Origin: Chengkuizengella axinellae
Lineage (GTDB): Bacteria > Bacillota > Bacilli > Paenibacillales > KCTC-33759
DNA: 64,000 nt
Reading direction: 5' to 3'
Assembly: GCF_030730905.1 (NCBI RefSeq)
Contig: NZ_JAVAMP010000008.1
Span: forward strand, 62,001-126,000
Position 1 is the stretch's first letter. Each line of letters begins with the position of its first letter. This document shows positions 1 through 8,242 of the stretch, piece after piece. Below the pieces are notes generated by a model. It was not told the DNA's origin. It saw only the letters and a program-made list of their open reading frames with translations, and did not search any database. A program made the position numbers and the translations under genes.

Positions 1-460
1 TCATAAACAATACCCTATCCTCAGCTGGACTATCATAATCTGAATGTACATAGACACCATCTATTTCTTTGTCTCCACCCTCAATCAAAAACCCCATTTT
101 TAAATGAAATGCAATGGAGGTTTTATTAACAGGAGATGTTATGCAGTGTACACTATGTCGATCATTCTGTTTTACTTGATCGAAAAAAGTATTGTAAAGC
201 TGTCTTCCCACATTGAATTTTCTATACTTTGGATCAACCCCAACAAAATGTATGTAAGCTTTATCTGAAGATGTTTGCGACAAAAACCCAATCAAAAACC
301 CAATGATATCCCCATCTTTTTCTACAATGAAGCTAGTATCATTAAAATGATCAAAAAAAAGTTTTGGCAGTAGGTGACTCATCTTCCGTCCACCCCACCA
401 CTCGTCAATTAATGGGCTTATTGCTGTATAATCAGATGGTTTTAAATTCCGCAACTTCAT
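1..460 (-). CDS. GNAT family N-acetyltransferase (partial, C-terminus off the left edge)
   Basis: The reverse strand reads an open frame from an ATG at 458-460, preceded by AAGGTGAT, to the window edge with no stop. The product starts MKLRNLKPSDYTAI and contains the GNAT acetyl-CoA region around VGVDPKYRKFNVGRQLYNTF, followed by SPVNKTSIAFHLKMGF. This is the usual order of beta4, the pyrophosphate loop and the late helix of GNAT enzymes, which transfer acetyl groups from acetyl-CoA to amines. About 153 residues are visible. The substrate cannot be inferred. It heads a run of small tailoring enzymes on the same strand. Confidence 0.85.
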   Translation of the reverse strand, partial: MKLRNLKPSDYTAISPLIDEWWGGRKMSHLLPKLFFDHFNDTSFIVEKDGDIIGFLIGFLSQTSSDKAYIHFVGVDPKYRKFNVGRQLYNTFFDQVKQNDRHSVHCITSPVNKTSIAFHLKMGFLIEGGDKEIDGVYVHSDYDSPAEDRVLFM

Positions 461-495
461 TATTCATCACCTTCTTCTTTTTACTTCTGTTCTTG

Positions 496-996
496 CTATT
501 TAATAAATTTATACATAAATACATCATCTATATATTGATTATTCAAATAAAACTCATTGATAAATCGACCTTGCTCTTTATAACCACATGAATGATAAAA
601 TTGAATAGTAGCTGAATTTGAGGACATCGCTCTTAATGAGATTTTTTGCTTTCCATTCTCTCTTCCCCATTCATATGCTGATTCTAATAATTTGCGTCCA
701 ATCCCCAATTTTTGAAACTGTGGGTGAATGGCAATAGCAATCTCCATCACATGCTGATGGCTTTCTAATTGTGAAGGTGCTCTGAAATTGATATAACCGC
801 AAATTGTTCCTTCTTTTTCAGCAACTAAAACTCCGAGATATTTATCTGAACTGAGCTTCTGCTCGTAATCTGTTAAACTTCCTAAAGTGATTTCAATTGG
901 TGAATTATCTTCATTCCATACTAAACTATCTATTTCATATAATTGAGGAGCGTCATTCATATCGTAACTACGAATCTGAATCTTTTGTTCTGTCAT
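496..996 (-). CDS. GNAT family N-acetyltransferase
   Basis: This is a complete 166-residue single-domain GNAT protein. The acetyl-CoA binding stretch is IAIHPQFQKLGIGRKLLESA (about residues 88-107), with the Q/RxxGxG/A loop (QKLGIG), and it is followed by SLRAMSSNSATIQFYHSCGY, the typical C-terminal half. The start ATG at 994-996 has AAGGAG about 9 nt upstream. It probably acetylates a small amine or a protein N-terminus, but the substrate is unknown. It lies 35 bp downstream of the partial GNAT gene. Confidence 0.9.
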   Translation of the reverse strand: MTEQKIQIRSYDMNDAPQLYEIDSLVWNEDNSPIEITLGSLTDYEQKLSSDKYLGVLVAEKEGTICGYINFRAPSQLESHQHVMEIAIAIHPQFQKLGIGRKLLESAYEWGRENGKQKISLRAMSSNSATIQFYHSCGYKEQGRFINEFYLNNQYIDDVFMYKFIK

Positions 997-1057
997 TGTA
1001 ATCTACTCCTTATTTAAAATGATATAATTGAACTTCATTAATCCATGAACTCAAGGG

Positions 1058-1402
1058 CTAATTCTCTACCACTACTCTATCCCCTTTGCTAGTTGGAGTT
1101 GATATCAGAATAAATTCAACATCATCAGATGATTTGTTCATCATTTGGTGAGGAATGTTGGGAAGGATTTCGATTCCTTCATGTTCGTTTAACAAAACAA
1201 TCTCATCATTCACTTCAATTGTTGCTTGTCCAGACAATACGAAGAAAAATTGCTTTGCTTTCGTATGATAGTGCTTTTCTTCAAAAGTCTCTGGGGGCAT
1301 CTTCTCATGAATAATGCTTAGGTCATTGGATTTTATTAAATGAAAACCGTCACATAATTGTCCCCAAATATAATGTTCAGCATTCTCTTTACTTATTTTC
1401 AT
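1058..1402 (-). CDS. Small cupin-domain protein
   Basis: This 114-residue protein is one cupin barrel. Motif 1 is seen at EEKHYHTKAKQFFFVLSG (about residues 41-58, with metal-ligand-type His, His and a trailing Gln/Glu position) and motif 2 at EILPNIPHQMMN (about 78-89). Single-domain cupins bind a metal and act as isomerases, dioxygenases or sensors; nothing here fixes the reaction. It ends just before the creatininase-family gene in transcription order (5-6 nt gap), so the two probably share a message. GGGGGAT precedes the ATG. Confidence 0.8.
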   Translation of the reverse strand: MKISKENAEHYIWGQLCDGFHLIKSNDLSIIHEKMPPETFEEKHYHTKAKQFFFVLSGQATIEVNDEIVLLNEHEGIEILPNIPHQMMNKSSDDVEFILISTPTSKGDRVVVEN

Positions 1403-1408
1403 AGTAGA

Positions 1409-2161
1409 TTATCCCCCAATCTTCTTTTTATAAGCTTCTTCCAAGTATTCTTTTAGCCCTTCACAATTTTTTTGTATGAATGTCATCCAAAGTGTTTCAC
1501 CTTTTTCAGCTAACTCCTCTTTTTCGAACTGTTTTGGATCAAATTCTCCCCAATTCCCATCCTTAGTTAACTTATCCCAGCCCATAACATCCGCAAATTT
1601 ATTCATTTCATATGGTACTTCTTTCCCCATTTTTTCTAACTTCACTTCTTCTGGACAAAGCCACATCGCTGTACAAACTCCCAGTAAACCCCCATGTAAT
1701 TCATTTCTTCCTTCAAAACCAGAAGCTTTAATCGCTTCACCCCACGCTGAATCATTATGCATGGGCGAAATGACAATGATTTCAGGATAAGTATAGTTCA
1801 TATGTTTAATGAATTGCTTATACCAATAGGCACCTCCATGACCCGTTGAGAGTACAAATTTCGTAAATTTCTGTTTCGATAAATTAACAATGATTTCTTC
1901 AAGCATTGTTGTTAATGTATTGGGACTGATCGTTACAGTTCCTTTATAATTAGCATGTTCTTCAGAGGTATTAAATGGAAATACAGGCAACACATAAGCA
2001 TCTAGTGTTTTTCCAAATTCATTTGCATATAATTCTGCAATAATACAATCTATGTGCATAGGTAAATAAGGTCCAAATTGCTCTATTGATCCTATCGAAA
2101 TGGATACTGTATCTATTTTGCTATCATTTAATTCTTTTGTTGTATTTGTAAAATCCATCAT
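1409..2161 (-). CDS. Creatininase-family amidohydrolase
   Basis: The protein (about 250 residues) carries the family signature GSIEQFGPYLPMHID near the N-terminus, GTVTISPNTL, then STGHGGAYWYKQ (the NGHGGN-like block) and ELHGGLLGVCTAMWL. Creatininase-family enzymes are metal-dependent cyclic amide hydrolases. Some work on creatinine, others on formamides in cofactor pathways. The usual EQHGPHLP is EQFGPYLP here, so the His next to the Glu is replaced by Phe and metal binding may differ. The frame opens at 2179 with a run of Met codons (MMVMMTMM). I place the start at the internal ATG at 2159-2161 because GGTGATG sits about 7 nt before it and no ribosome binding site precedes the first ATG. 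Confidence 0.75.
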   Translation of the reverse strand: MMDFTNTTKELNDSKIDTVSISIGSIEQFGPYLPMHIDCIIAELYANEFGKTLDAYVLPVFPFNTSEEHANYKGTVTISPNTLTTMLEEIIVNLSKQKFTKFVLSTGHGGAYWYKQFIKHMNYTYPEIIVISPMHNDSAWGEAIKASGFEGRNELHGGLLGVCTAMWLCPEEVKLEKMGKEVPYEMNKFADVMGWDKLTKDGNWGEFDPKQFEKEELAEKGETLWMTFIQKNCEGLKEYLEEAYKKKIGG

Positions 2162-2204
2162 AGTCATCATCACCATCATCTTGTTATTTTTAATTTATTT
2201 TGAA

Positions 2205-2915
2205 TTATTTAGCTGCAACTAAATAATTCAATTCTTCTATTTTATGTTTTAATTCATATAAGGAATTTATATAGGGAACTTGAAATTCATTTTTGTGATT
2301 TTTTCGATTTAACCAGATCCCCTTCATATGTATTTGCTCGCAAGCAAGAATGTCTGCTTTTACATTATCTCCAACATAAAAACATTCTGTGGGTTTAACA
2401 GTAGCTTTCTTACAGGCGAGTTCAAATATTTTTGAGTCAGGTTTCGCAACTCCTGCTGCTCCTGCTGCTCCTGCTGAAACAATAACTTCAAAATAATCAG
2501 AAATGCCCATTTTCTGTAGTTTCTGCTTTTGTTGAGTTACATCCCCATTAGTAATTATTCCTAATCGGTATTCAGATAACTCCTTTAAACAAGGAATAAC
2601 ATCATCAAATGCTGTCCAATTCTCTTCAAAATGGGTCAAGTAAATCTCAAAATATTGAGAAGCTTGCAAGTCATCCATTGTAATTTCAGCCAATTCAAAG
2701 ATTTCTTTGATTCTTTTTATTTTTTGCTCTTCAAAAGTTAAGTCACCATTTAAATACCTAGTAAAGTGAACTTTACCAATTGAACACCATTGATCATAAA
2801 ATTCATTTACATTCATCCTAAAGAGTTCTTTAAACTTGTTATAAAAAGCTGCTGCTCCTAGATATTCTGCTCCTTTAAAATCTAAAAGAGTTTCATCAAT
2901 ATCAAAAAAGATCAT
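2205..2915 (-). CDS. HAD-superfamily hydrolase (YjjG-like)
   Basis: This 236-residue phosphatase starts with motif I as FFDIDETLLDF, has motif II around IITNGDV, the motif III Lys in GVAKPDSKIFE and motif IV in YVGDNVKADILAC. This resembles YjjG/YfnB-type HAD hydrolases that dephosphorylate nucleotides or small phosphate esters. A short Ala/Gly insert (SAGAAGAAGV) stands directly before the motif III lysine where relatives have only a few residues. It is encoded by tandem copies of the 9-nt unit cctgctgct (2452-2476 on the + strand). The start ATG follows AAGGAGTGAT. Confidence 0.88.
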   Translation of the reverse strand: MIFFDIDETLLDFKGAEYLGAAAFYNKFKELFRMNVNEFYDQWCSIGKVHFTRYLNGDLTFEEQKIKRIKEIFELAEITMDDLQASQYFEIYLTHFEENWTAFDDVIPCLKELSEYRLGIITNGDVTQQKQKLQKMGISDYFEVIVSAGAAGAAGVAKPDSKIFELACKKATVKPTECFYVGDNVKADILACEQIHMKGIWLNRKNHKNEFQVPYINSLYELKHKIEELNYLVAAK

Positions 2916-3069
2916 GAATTAATCACTCCTTGAATTAATTGATTTCTCCATCATAACAGCAAATTTGAAAAAAAGGAATTATTTCCAGACAACAATATTA
3001 TATTATGTTAAAATGATCACGACTATAAAGGAATTGCAATATGTATTTATATGATAAGGGGAACTTCAT

Positions 3070-3939
3070 ATGGAGAAGATAAATGTAGAGACTTTAAAAT
3101 TCACTCCTTTAGATTTAAAGGATGTAAAAACATTAGTGAACTGGGCTGAAAAAGAAGGATGGAATCCTGGTCCATTTGATGCAGACGTGTACTGGACAAC
3201 AGATCCCAATGGTTTTTATGGATATCTTCATAAAGGTGAATTAATAGCAGGCGGTTCTATTATTTCTTACAACAATGAGTTTGGATTTATGGGCTTTTTC
3301 ATTGTAAAACCAGAATATAGATCCTATGGAATTGGTCAAAAACTATGGTATCAAAGAAGAGACACCTTGATATCCAGACTTAAAAAAGGAGCTTCAATCG
3401 GCATGGATGGTGTTGTTGACATGCAGCCATTTTACCAAAAAGGTGGTTTTGAAATTGCATTTAGAGATGAACGTCATGAAAAAATAGGACAGAAATTTGA
3501 AATAGACAAAAATATCTCATCTATTTTTGATGAAGACACGGAATCTATTCTAGCCTATGATCAACAATGTTTTGGTTTTTCTCGTCCACAGTTTTTACAT
3601 CCTTGGTTAAAACTACCTGAGAATAAAACTTTCAAGTATGTCCAAGACGGACATCTTAAAGGGTTCGCCATTGTTAGAAAAGCATATACAGGATATAAAG
3701 TTTGTCCTCTATTTGCCGATAATGAAATAATAGCAGAAGAGCTTTACAAAGCTTGCTTAAACTCCGTTGTTGGAGAACCATTATATATAGATATACCTAT
3801 GAAAAATCATGCATCTGTTGAACTTATGAAAAAATATGAAACTACCTATGTTTTCGAGTGTGCTAGAATGTATTACGGGGATGCTCCTGATATTGAACTG
3901 AACAAAATTTATGGTATTACTACATTTGAATTAGGTTAA
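3070..3939 (+). CDS. Two-domain GNAT acetyltransferase
   Basis: The 289-residue protein has an N-terminal GNAT domain. The loop FIVKPEYRSYGIGQKLWYQR lies at about residues 77-96, followed by GMDGVVDMQPFYQKGGFE. A second, C-terminal acetyltransferase-like half (residues ~150-289) contains DQQCFGFSRPQFLHPWL and GFAIVRKAYTGYKVCPLFAD. This layout matches bacterial proteins annotated as GNAT plus an Acetyltransf_18-type domain, of unknown substrate. It is the only + strand gene in the first 11 kb, with AAGGGG before the ATG. Confidence 0.88.
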   Translation: MEKINVETLKFTPLDLKDVKTLVNWAEKEGWNPGPFDADVYWTTDPNGFYGYLHKGELIAGGSIISYNNEFGFMGFFIVKPEYRSYGIGQKLWYQRRDTLISRLKKGASIGMDGVVDMQPFYQKGGFEIAFRDERHEKIGQKFEIDKNISSIFDEDTESILAYDQQCFGFSRPQFLHPWLKLPENKTFKYVQDGHLKGFAIVRKAYTGYKVCPLFADNEIIAEELYKACLNSVVGEPLYIDIPMKNHASVELMKKYETTYVFECARMYYGDAPDIELNKIYGITTFELG

Positions 3940-3983
3940 ATAATCAGCAGTTCTGATTTCAAGTCTATTGTATATTTTAAAAC

Positions 3984-4022
3984 AAAAAAAGAGAGCTACA
4001 ACTGAATTAAACTCCCTTTTTT
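3984..4022. terminator. Weak convergent terminator between the two-domain GNAT gene and the M28 peptidase gene
   Basis: An A-rich arm aaaaaagagag near 3985 faces ctccctttttt near 4011 with one mismatch in 11 positions. It lies between convergent genes, where a bidirectional terminator is expected. The pairing is mostly A-T, so this is tentative. Confidence 0.4.
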
Positions 4023-4030
4023 CGGTAAAA

Positions 4031-4813
4031 TCATAACTGTCCTCCTGACTCTGAAAATCTATCAAATACTGTAACTAAACCATTAACAATAAGTCCAATG
4101 TTGTCACAGTTTAATTTTTCAATCGTATCTTTATCTGTATGCATATATTTCGTGCACCCTAATTCTGTTAATTCAATCGCCTTATATCCATATTCCCAAA
4201 ATGAGCCGTGATCATCAGTCCATAAATCCTCACATTTTTGCAATGGCAGCGGGAAATGAGCTAGAATTTCATCCATAAATATTTGCGATGCTTCATTTGT
4301 TACATATGTTAAAGGGTATTGTTCAGATATAGGTCCATCCCAAGTACCAATTGTATCTAAATTGATAACTCCTTCAATTTTCTCTCCTGCATCAAAATAT
4401 TGCTTTGCTAAACTCTTACTGCCAATAGCTCCTTCTTCTTCTAGGTTAAAAAATATGAATTGAACATTGAATTCATATTTTTTAGTTTTTATTATTTTTG
4501 CTAATTCTAACAATGCTGCTACTCCTGAAGCATTGTCGTCTGCTCCTGGTGCCAAAGCTTCATTTGATATAGAATCAAAATGAGCGCAAACAATATAATT
4601 TATTTTTGACTCCACATTAGTATTTGCTATAAGGTTTAAATAAGTCTCTTTTTCATAATCAAATTCATGATAGATAACTTCGTATCCAATTTTATTCAAT
4701 TCATCAACAATGTAGTTTTTTGCTCTACCGTTCCCTGCCGCTGTATAGTTCCTACTTTCGATTTCAGATAATTTACGAATATGATGGTAAATAGATTCAT
4801 TTATCTGTTTCAT
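4031..4813 (-). CDS. M28-family zinc peptidase (aminopeptidase-like)
   Basis: This 260-residue protein carries the M28 metal-binding set in order. It has CAHFDS (His ligand and conserved Asp), PGADDNASGVAALLELA (bridging Asp), FFNLEEEGAIGS (catalytic Glu and Glu ligand), LDTIG (Asp) and a final His in KYMHTDKDT. These di-zinc exopeptidases remove N-terminal residues from peptides. No signal peptide or transmembrane segment is visible, so it is probably cytoplasmic, unlike many secreted M28 enzymes. The start ATG has AGGAG upstream. A role in peptide turnover fits the peptide transporter elsewhere in the window, but that link is only inference. Confidence 0.9.
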   Translation of the reverse strand: MKQINESIYHHIRKLSEIESRNYTAAGNGRAKNYIVDELNKIGYEVIYHEFDYEKETYLNLIANTNVESKINYIVCAHFDSISNEALAPGADDNASGVAALLELAKIIKTKKYEFNVQFIFFNLEEEGAIGSKSLAKQYFDAGEKIEGVINLDTIGTWDGPISEQYPLTYVTNEASQIFMDEILAHFPLPLQKCEDLWTDDHGSFWEYGYKAIELTELGCTKYMHTDKDTIEKLNCDNIGLIVNGLVTVFDRFSESGGQL

Positions 4814-4845
4814 ACAATTTACTCCTGTTCAGCATTCGATGTTAT

Positions 4846-5463
4846 TTATTTAATTTTTCTGTAAAGAGTGTAAATATAAGGTCTAGGATCCCCTTTTGGA
4901 TTGATAAATGTATATTCTTCATGACTGATACATTCAAAATTCGGAAGGTTCTTACTTAATTCTTGTAGATCATATCTTCTCACATCAAGTCCAGCACATT
5001 TTGTTGCACCACTTTTTGAGAATTCTGCAAAAATGGCATAACCACCGACTTTCAGACTAGAGTTCATATTTTGAAAATACTGTTGAATAGACATGGGTTC
5101 AGTTAAAAAATGAAGTACAGCTCGATCGATCCATATATCTATATCTTTTATATTTGAAGGTATTGGTTTACCCAAATCCTGACATAGCCACTCCATTTGA
5201 TGATTTGTTCCATTGTACTTGAGCTGTAATTTCTCTATTGCTTTTGAACTTATATCGTTTAGTACTAATTTTGTATTAGGGTGCAATATTTCATCCACTA
5301 AACCTGATGTCCCGACACCAGAAACAAATATCTTAGACTCTTTCCAGTTTGGAATTAGATCTAATAATTTTAATGTTTGTGAGAAATCACGCTCAAACCA
5401 ACCTAGTTTTTCATCTTCTGTTTTATTGTAGATTTCATTCCAGTGTTCAGATCGTTCATTCAC
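4846..5463 (-). CDS. Class I SAM-dependent methyltransferase
   Basis: The 205-residue protein has an N-terminal HWNEIYNKTEDEKLGWFE segment typical of the TPMT-like/DUF small methyltransferases. A degenerate glycine-rich SAM motif I follows in IFVSGVGTSGLVDEIL, then an acidic end of beta2 in LVLNDISSKAIE, and DIWIDRAVLHFL as motif IV. Class I enzymes transfer a methyl group from SAM to a small molecule or thiol; the acceptor is unknown. It is on the same strand as its neighbours and only 82-89 bp from the metallophosphoesterase. That gap contains a striking inverted repeat. Confidence 0.85.
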   Translation of the reverse strand: MNERSEHWNEIYNKTEDEKLGWFERDFSQTLKLLDLIPNWKESKIFVSGVGTSGLVDEILHPNTKLVLNDISSKAIEKLQLKYNGTNHQMEWLCQDLGKPIPSNIKDIDIWIDRAVLHFLTEPMSIQQYFQNMNSSLKVGGYAIFAEFSKSGATKCAGLDVRRYDLQELSKNLPNFECISHEEYTFINPKGDPRPYIYTLYRKIK

Positions 5464-5489
5464 CTTAAATTCCTCCTATCTATATCGTA

Positions 5490-5558
5490 GGATAAGTTTG
5501 CTTTTAATAAGTGACTTTTGTGGGTATGCAAGTGGAACGTTTAAAAGCAAACTTATCC
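5490..5558. repeat. Perfect 18-bp inverted repeat with 33-nt loop at a gene end
   Basis: The arm GGATAAGTTTGCTTTTAA at 5490-5507 is exactly complementary to the arm at 5541-5558. The 33-nt centre is not self-complementary. On the + strand the right arm is followed by six or more T residues, but no + strand gene ends here. The right arm supplies the last Gly codon and the stop codon (GGA TAA) of the metallophosphoesterase gene on the - strand. Size and shape fit a small palindromic element or a MITE-like insertion as well as a transcript-end hairpin. No clear target-site duplication is visible. Confidence 0.75.
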
Positions 5559-6290
5559 CTTTTTTATTCCTCTGTACTTTCCAGTTCTTAATTCTATAAT
5601 ATATTCTTGAAGCTCAGGCATATCTTCATCTATAGCTTGTTGTATCGAAAGCTCAATATCATATGGAACTCTCACGAATTGTATAGAAAACGGACTAATT
5701 TCATCACTTTCATAATTCCCTTCTAAAATGACATACGAAGCTTGAGTGTGATCCAAAGGATTCCCAACGCTCCCAACATTAAACAGACTTTTTTGCTTGT
5801 AGTTTTGTATATAGGCACTATGGATATCGCCATATCCGACTACGTCTGGTTCTTTTTTGGAAAAACCTGTGCTATGAGTATGATGAAACATTGCAAGCCT
5901 TTCTTCTATCGAATCCCATGGCAGCACTCTTTTATGTACACTTTCTGCTGATGCATGAAATAATCTTATGAATTTACCACTCATCCAGAAATCAATGGAA
6001 AAAGGAAGACTAGCTAAATAGTCTATACGTTGCTTCCCTAATCGATTTTGATGCCACAACATCGTTTCATAATCAGATTCCTTCGTAATAGCATCATCCC
6101 AATTTCCTTGTACAACAACTTCACATTGATTTTTAACTCGATCAACCGCAATTTCTGGATAAGGTCCTTTCCCCACCATATCACCTAAACAGAAAATTTT
6201 ATGTATATCTCTACTTTTTATATCGTTCATAACCGCATCTAGTGCAGGAATATTACCGTGTATATCAGAAATGATAGCAATTTTTTGCAT
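5553..6290 (-). CDS. Calcineurin-like metallophosphoesterase
   Basis: The 245-residue protein shows the metallophosphoesterase ligand set. It has AIISDIHGN (DxH), FCLGDMVGKGP (GDxxxxG), VVQGNWDD (GN, with Trp-Asp in place of the usual His-Asp/Glu), FHASAESVH and GYGDIHSAYI in the position of GHTH. It is closest in layout to YfcE/MJ0936-type phosphodiesterases and cytosolic protein-phosphatase-like enzymes. The changes in the GNHD and GHTH blocks may alter metal binding. The frame could open 15 nt earlier, but GGAGGT lies directly before the ATG at 6288-6290, which fixes that start. Confidence 0.88.
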   Translation of the reverse strand: MQKIAIISDIHGNIPALDAVMNDIKSRDIHKIFCLGDMVGKGPYPEIAVDRVKNQCEVVVQGNWDDAITKESDYETMLWHQNRLGKQRIDYLASLPFSIDFWMSGKFIRLFHASAESVHKRVLPWDSIEERLAMFHHTHSTGFSKKEPDVVGYGDIHSAYIQNYKQKSLFNVGSVGNPLDHTQASYVILEGNYESDEISPFSIQFVRVPYDIELSIQQAIDEDMPELQEYIIELRTGKYRGIKKG

Positions 6291-6411
6291 ACGAACCTCC
6301 AACAACTAAATCATGTACTGCATTTTCAAACCATTATTTTAAAATTATATCTAGAGAGTATTATATCCGTTATTTTGAGTATTATTGCAAACTCCATGAT
6401 CCTTTGATCTA

Positions 6412-7266
6412 TTAAAGATCTCTCTCATGTTCTTTTATATATTTTACAACACCATCTTCATCATTGGTTCCAATAATTTCAGTAGCGAATTCTTTCAATT
6501 TAGGATTTGCATTTGAAACTGCGATTCGATTTTTTGACATTTTAAACGTATCTAAATCACTTGTTTTACTCCCAAATATAGTTAACTCTTTACTGTCAAC
6601 TCCTAATTCATTCATCAACCACCTGATAGCATGTTCTCTAGTCGCTTTCTTGTCAAGAATCGTTAACCAAAACCATCCTTTTGAGAACGGATTTTCTTTT
6701 AAATGTATTAATAACTCATTCGAGTATTTATCTAATATTTTTTCACTTAGCTCTTTTAGACGAGTGTATCTATCGATAACAGTAAAACATATAACTTGTT
6801 CATTCAACACTTTTTTTATTTGAGACCTTCTTAATCTCATGTCCTTCTCACGCTCTCTATTTATTATATACCAATTTACTCCTTCATTTGAGATGTTTTC
6901 ATAATATAAACTATCTTCTGTTCCATTAAAGCTAGTAACTAGAGGAGAAACTGAATTTTGAGTAAGTAAATAATAGAGTGATTCCGAAGTACTTGCTTCA
7001 ATATCCAGTATTTTGTGGTGATATCCAGTTTGCAAATCAGTTATAAATGCTCCTCCAAACTCTATGATTGGAAGCTTAAGTGATAAGCCTTGAAATATAT
7101 GTTGAATGGAAAATATACTTCTTGCAGTCGCGATTGTGAATAGCAAACCATTTTGAATAAGCTTATTCAATTCATAGCAAGCATACTCGGATAGTTGAGA
7201 TTTGTTGTTTAGCAACGTGCCATCTAGGCCAGAAATGTATAAGGCATTCCTCTTACTTCTCTCCAT
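6412..7266 (-). CDS. Cof-type HAD-IIB hydrolase lacking the nucleophilic aspartate
   Basis: About 284 residues with the fold order of Cof-type sugar or flavin phosphatases. Motif I region is at the N-terminus, motif II in FTIATARS, a cap domain follows, the motif III Lys region is ILDKKATREHAI and motif IV is TIFGSKTSDLDTF. Motif I reads ISGLDGTLL where the family has DxDGTLL, so the Asp that forms the phospho-enzyme is Gly. Motif IV also reads GSKTSD rather than the usual GDxxND, so one metal-binding Asp is Ser or Gly. The protein may be catalytically dead or have a binding role. I start at ATG 7264-7266 because AAAGGA precedes it; the longer TTG start has no better site. Confidence 0.8.
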   Translation of the reverse strand: MERSKRNALYISGLDGTLLNNKSQLSEYACYELNKLIQNGLLFTIATARSIFSIQHIFQGLSLKLPIIEFGGAFITDLQTGYHHKILDIEASTSESLYYLLTQNSVSPLVTSFNGTEDSLYYENISNEGVNWYIINREREKDMRLRRSQIKKVLNEQVICFTVIDRYTRLKELSEKILDKYSNELLIHLKENPFSKGWFWLTILDKKATREHAIRWLMNELGVDSKELTIFGSKTSDLDTFKMSKNRIAVSNANPKLKEFATEIIGTNDEDGVVKYIKEHERDL

Positions 7267-7654
7267 CTTTCTTTTCCTTTCTATTTTAACTCCCTTCACT
7301 TCTATCAGTCTCCCCAATTCTCCATTAAATTTAATCTTTTTTCAAAAAAAAACCTTATCAATTGTAAGGTCTCAATTAAATGAAAATTTTAAAAATTTTA
7401 GATTTTTAAATTATTTCTCAATTAATCTAGTATATTATATGATAAAATTTTATTTTTAGTTTCTATCTTAGATCTTATAAATTCATATAGATTCTGCTGC
7501 ATCAAAATCTCAAAACTGAACACCTTTTTTAAACCTGACTTTTATTTTACATCTACATATGGATGAATGCCTATTACATTCACCTCCATCTATAAAAATG
7601 TGCTTATAGCTGTCAATAATGAGTTATAGGAATTTTTATATTATCAATTTTACT
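7267..7654. other. Gene-free interval with terminator and decayed P-gene remnant
   Basis: This 388-bp stretch holds the terminator for P1 (7344-7370). It also holds a degenerate 5' fragment resembling a P gene and its promoter region. On the reverse strand, TCAGGTTTAAAAAAGG at 7523-7538 resembles the start of P3 (TCAGGTTTTAAAAAAG). Upstream of it are CATCCATATG (near 7557-7566) and an AGCACATT box (7597-7604) spaced as in the intact promoters. The -10 region is missing, as if deleted. The rest is very AT-rich and shows nothing else I recognise. Confidence 0.45.
7344..7370 (-). terminator. Rho-independent terminator of P1
   Basis: On the reverse strand ACCTTA pairs with TAAGGT across a short loop (7353-7370) and is followed by a run of nine T residues (7344-7352). 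It lies about 290 nt downstream of the P1 stop. There is no other gene on that strand between them. Confidence 0.8.
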
Positions 7655-8146
7655 TTAATCCACACCAATAACTTTCAAGTTACCTGAGATTAATTCTGCA
7701 GATGATCCAACGCTACCAGAACCTAATATTGCTTTAACTTGATATAAATTTGTACCAATATCTGGAGTATCACAAAAACTAAGATTAGGATTCGTTTCTT
7801 GTGAAAAATCAAGCATTAGACTACCATCATCATTTAATCCGCCAATTTCAGTGAAATTAGTAAAGCTTGAGAATACAGTAGCTGTTTCTATCGGTTGCTC
7901 ATTTCTGCAAAGTATATATATAACAGTAACATTGGGGGATAAAGAAACTACAGAATCCATTACTATAGTTGTTTGCAGACCTGTATCAATTCGTTCTCTA
8001 ACCCACCAATCAATACTTACTGTTTTAATAGGTTCCTTAACACAAATTTCTACCTCAAGAATTACTCGTTCCATGTCAGTTAGTTGAATTCCATTAGCGT
8101 CAAAAAAACTATCACATTCTATAAAGCCCCTTTTAAAACCCGACAT
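7655..8146 (-). CDS. P1: putative spore-surface protein of the island's small Cys-rich family (intact)
   Basis: This 163-residue protein is one of six paralogues in the island. Conserved points in order are MSGFKRG, CDSFF, VILEVEICVKEP, IDWWV, YILCRNEQPIETATV, FSQETNPNLSFCDTP, NLYQVKAIL and a final GNLKV. The family-wide anchors are CVKxxNKTVKLDW and FCDTP. It has no signal peptide or transmembrane segment, and the high Thr/Ser/Val/Asn content suggests a beta-sandwich. The motif spacing reminds me of DUF4489-type proteins of spore formers, but I could not test this. A sigma-K-like promoter lies 32 nt upstream of the ATG, with GGAGG at the ribosome site. A spore coat or exosporium role is inferred from promoter and neighbours. 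P1 has Leu where others have Cys in N-C-Y-Q. Confidence 0.8.
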   Translation of the reverse strand: MSGFKRGFIECDSFFDANGIQLTDMERVILEVEICVKEPIKTVSIDWWVRERIDTGLQTTIVMDSVVSLSPNVTVIYILCRNEQPIETATVFSSFTNFTEIGGLNDDGSLMLDFSQETNPNLSFCDTPDIGTNLYQVKAILGSGSVGSSAELISGNLKVIGVD

Positions 8147-8177
8147 TCATTATTCCTCCTTTCTTATTTATCTATGT

Positions 8178-8207
8178 TATCTTATGCAATTTATAATTTA
8201 AAGTATG
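8178..8207 (-). promoter_or_regulatory. Sigma-K-like promoter of P1
   Basis: On the reverse strand, CATAC (8203-8207, containing the AC of the -35 box) is separated by 16 nt from CATAAGATA (8178-8186), a full match to CATANNNTA. The -10 box ends 32 nt from the P1 start codon. Sigma-K is the late mother-cell sigma factor that reads coat, crust and exosporium genes. Confidence 0.75.
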
Positions 8208-8242
8208 GATAGATGTCTTTCTCCTTCTGATCCATCTGTAAG

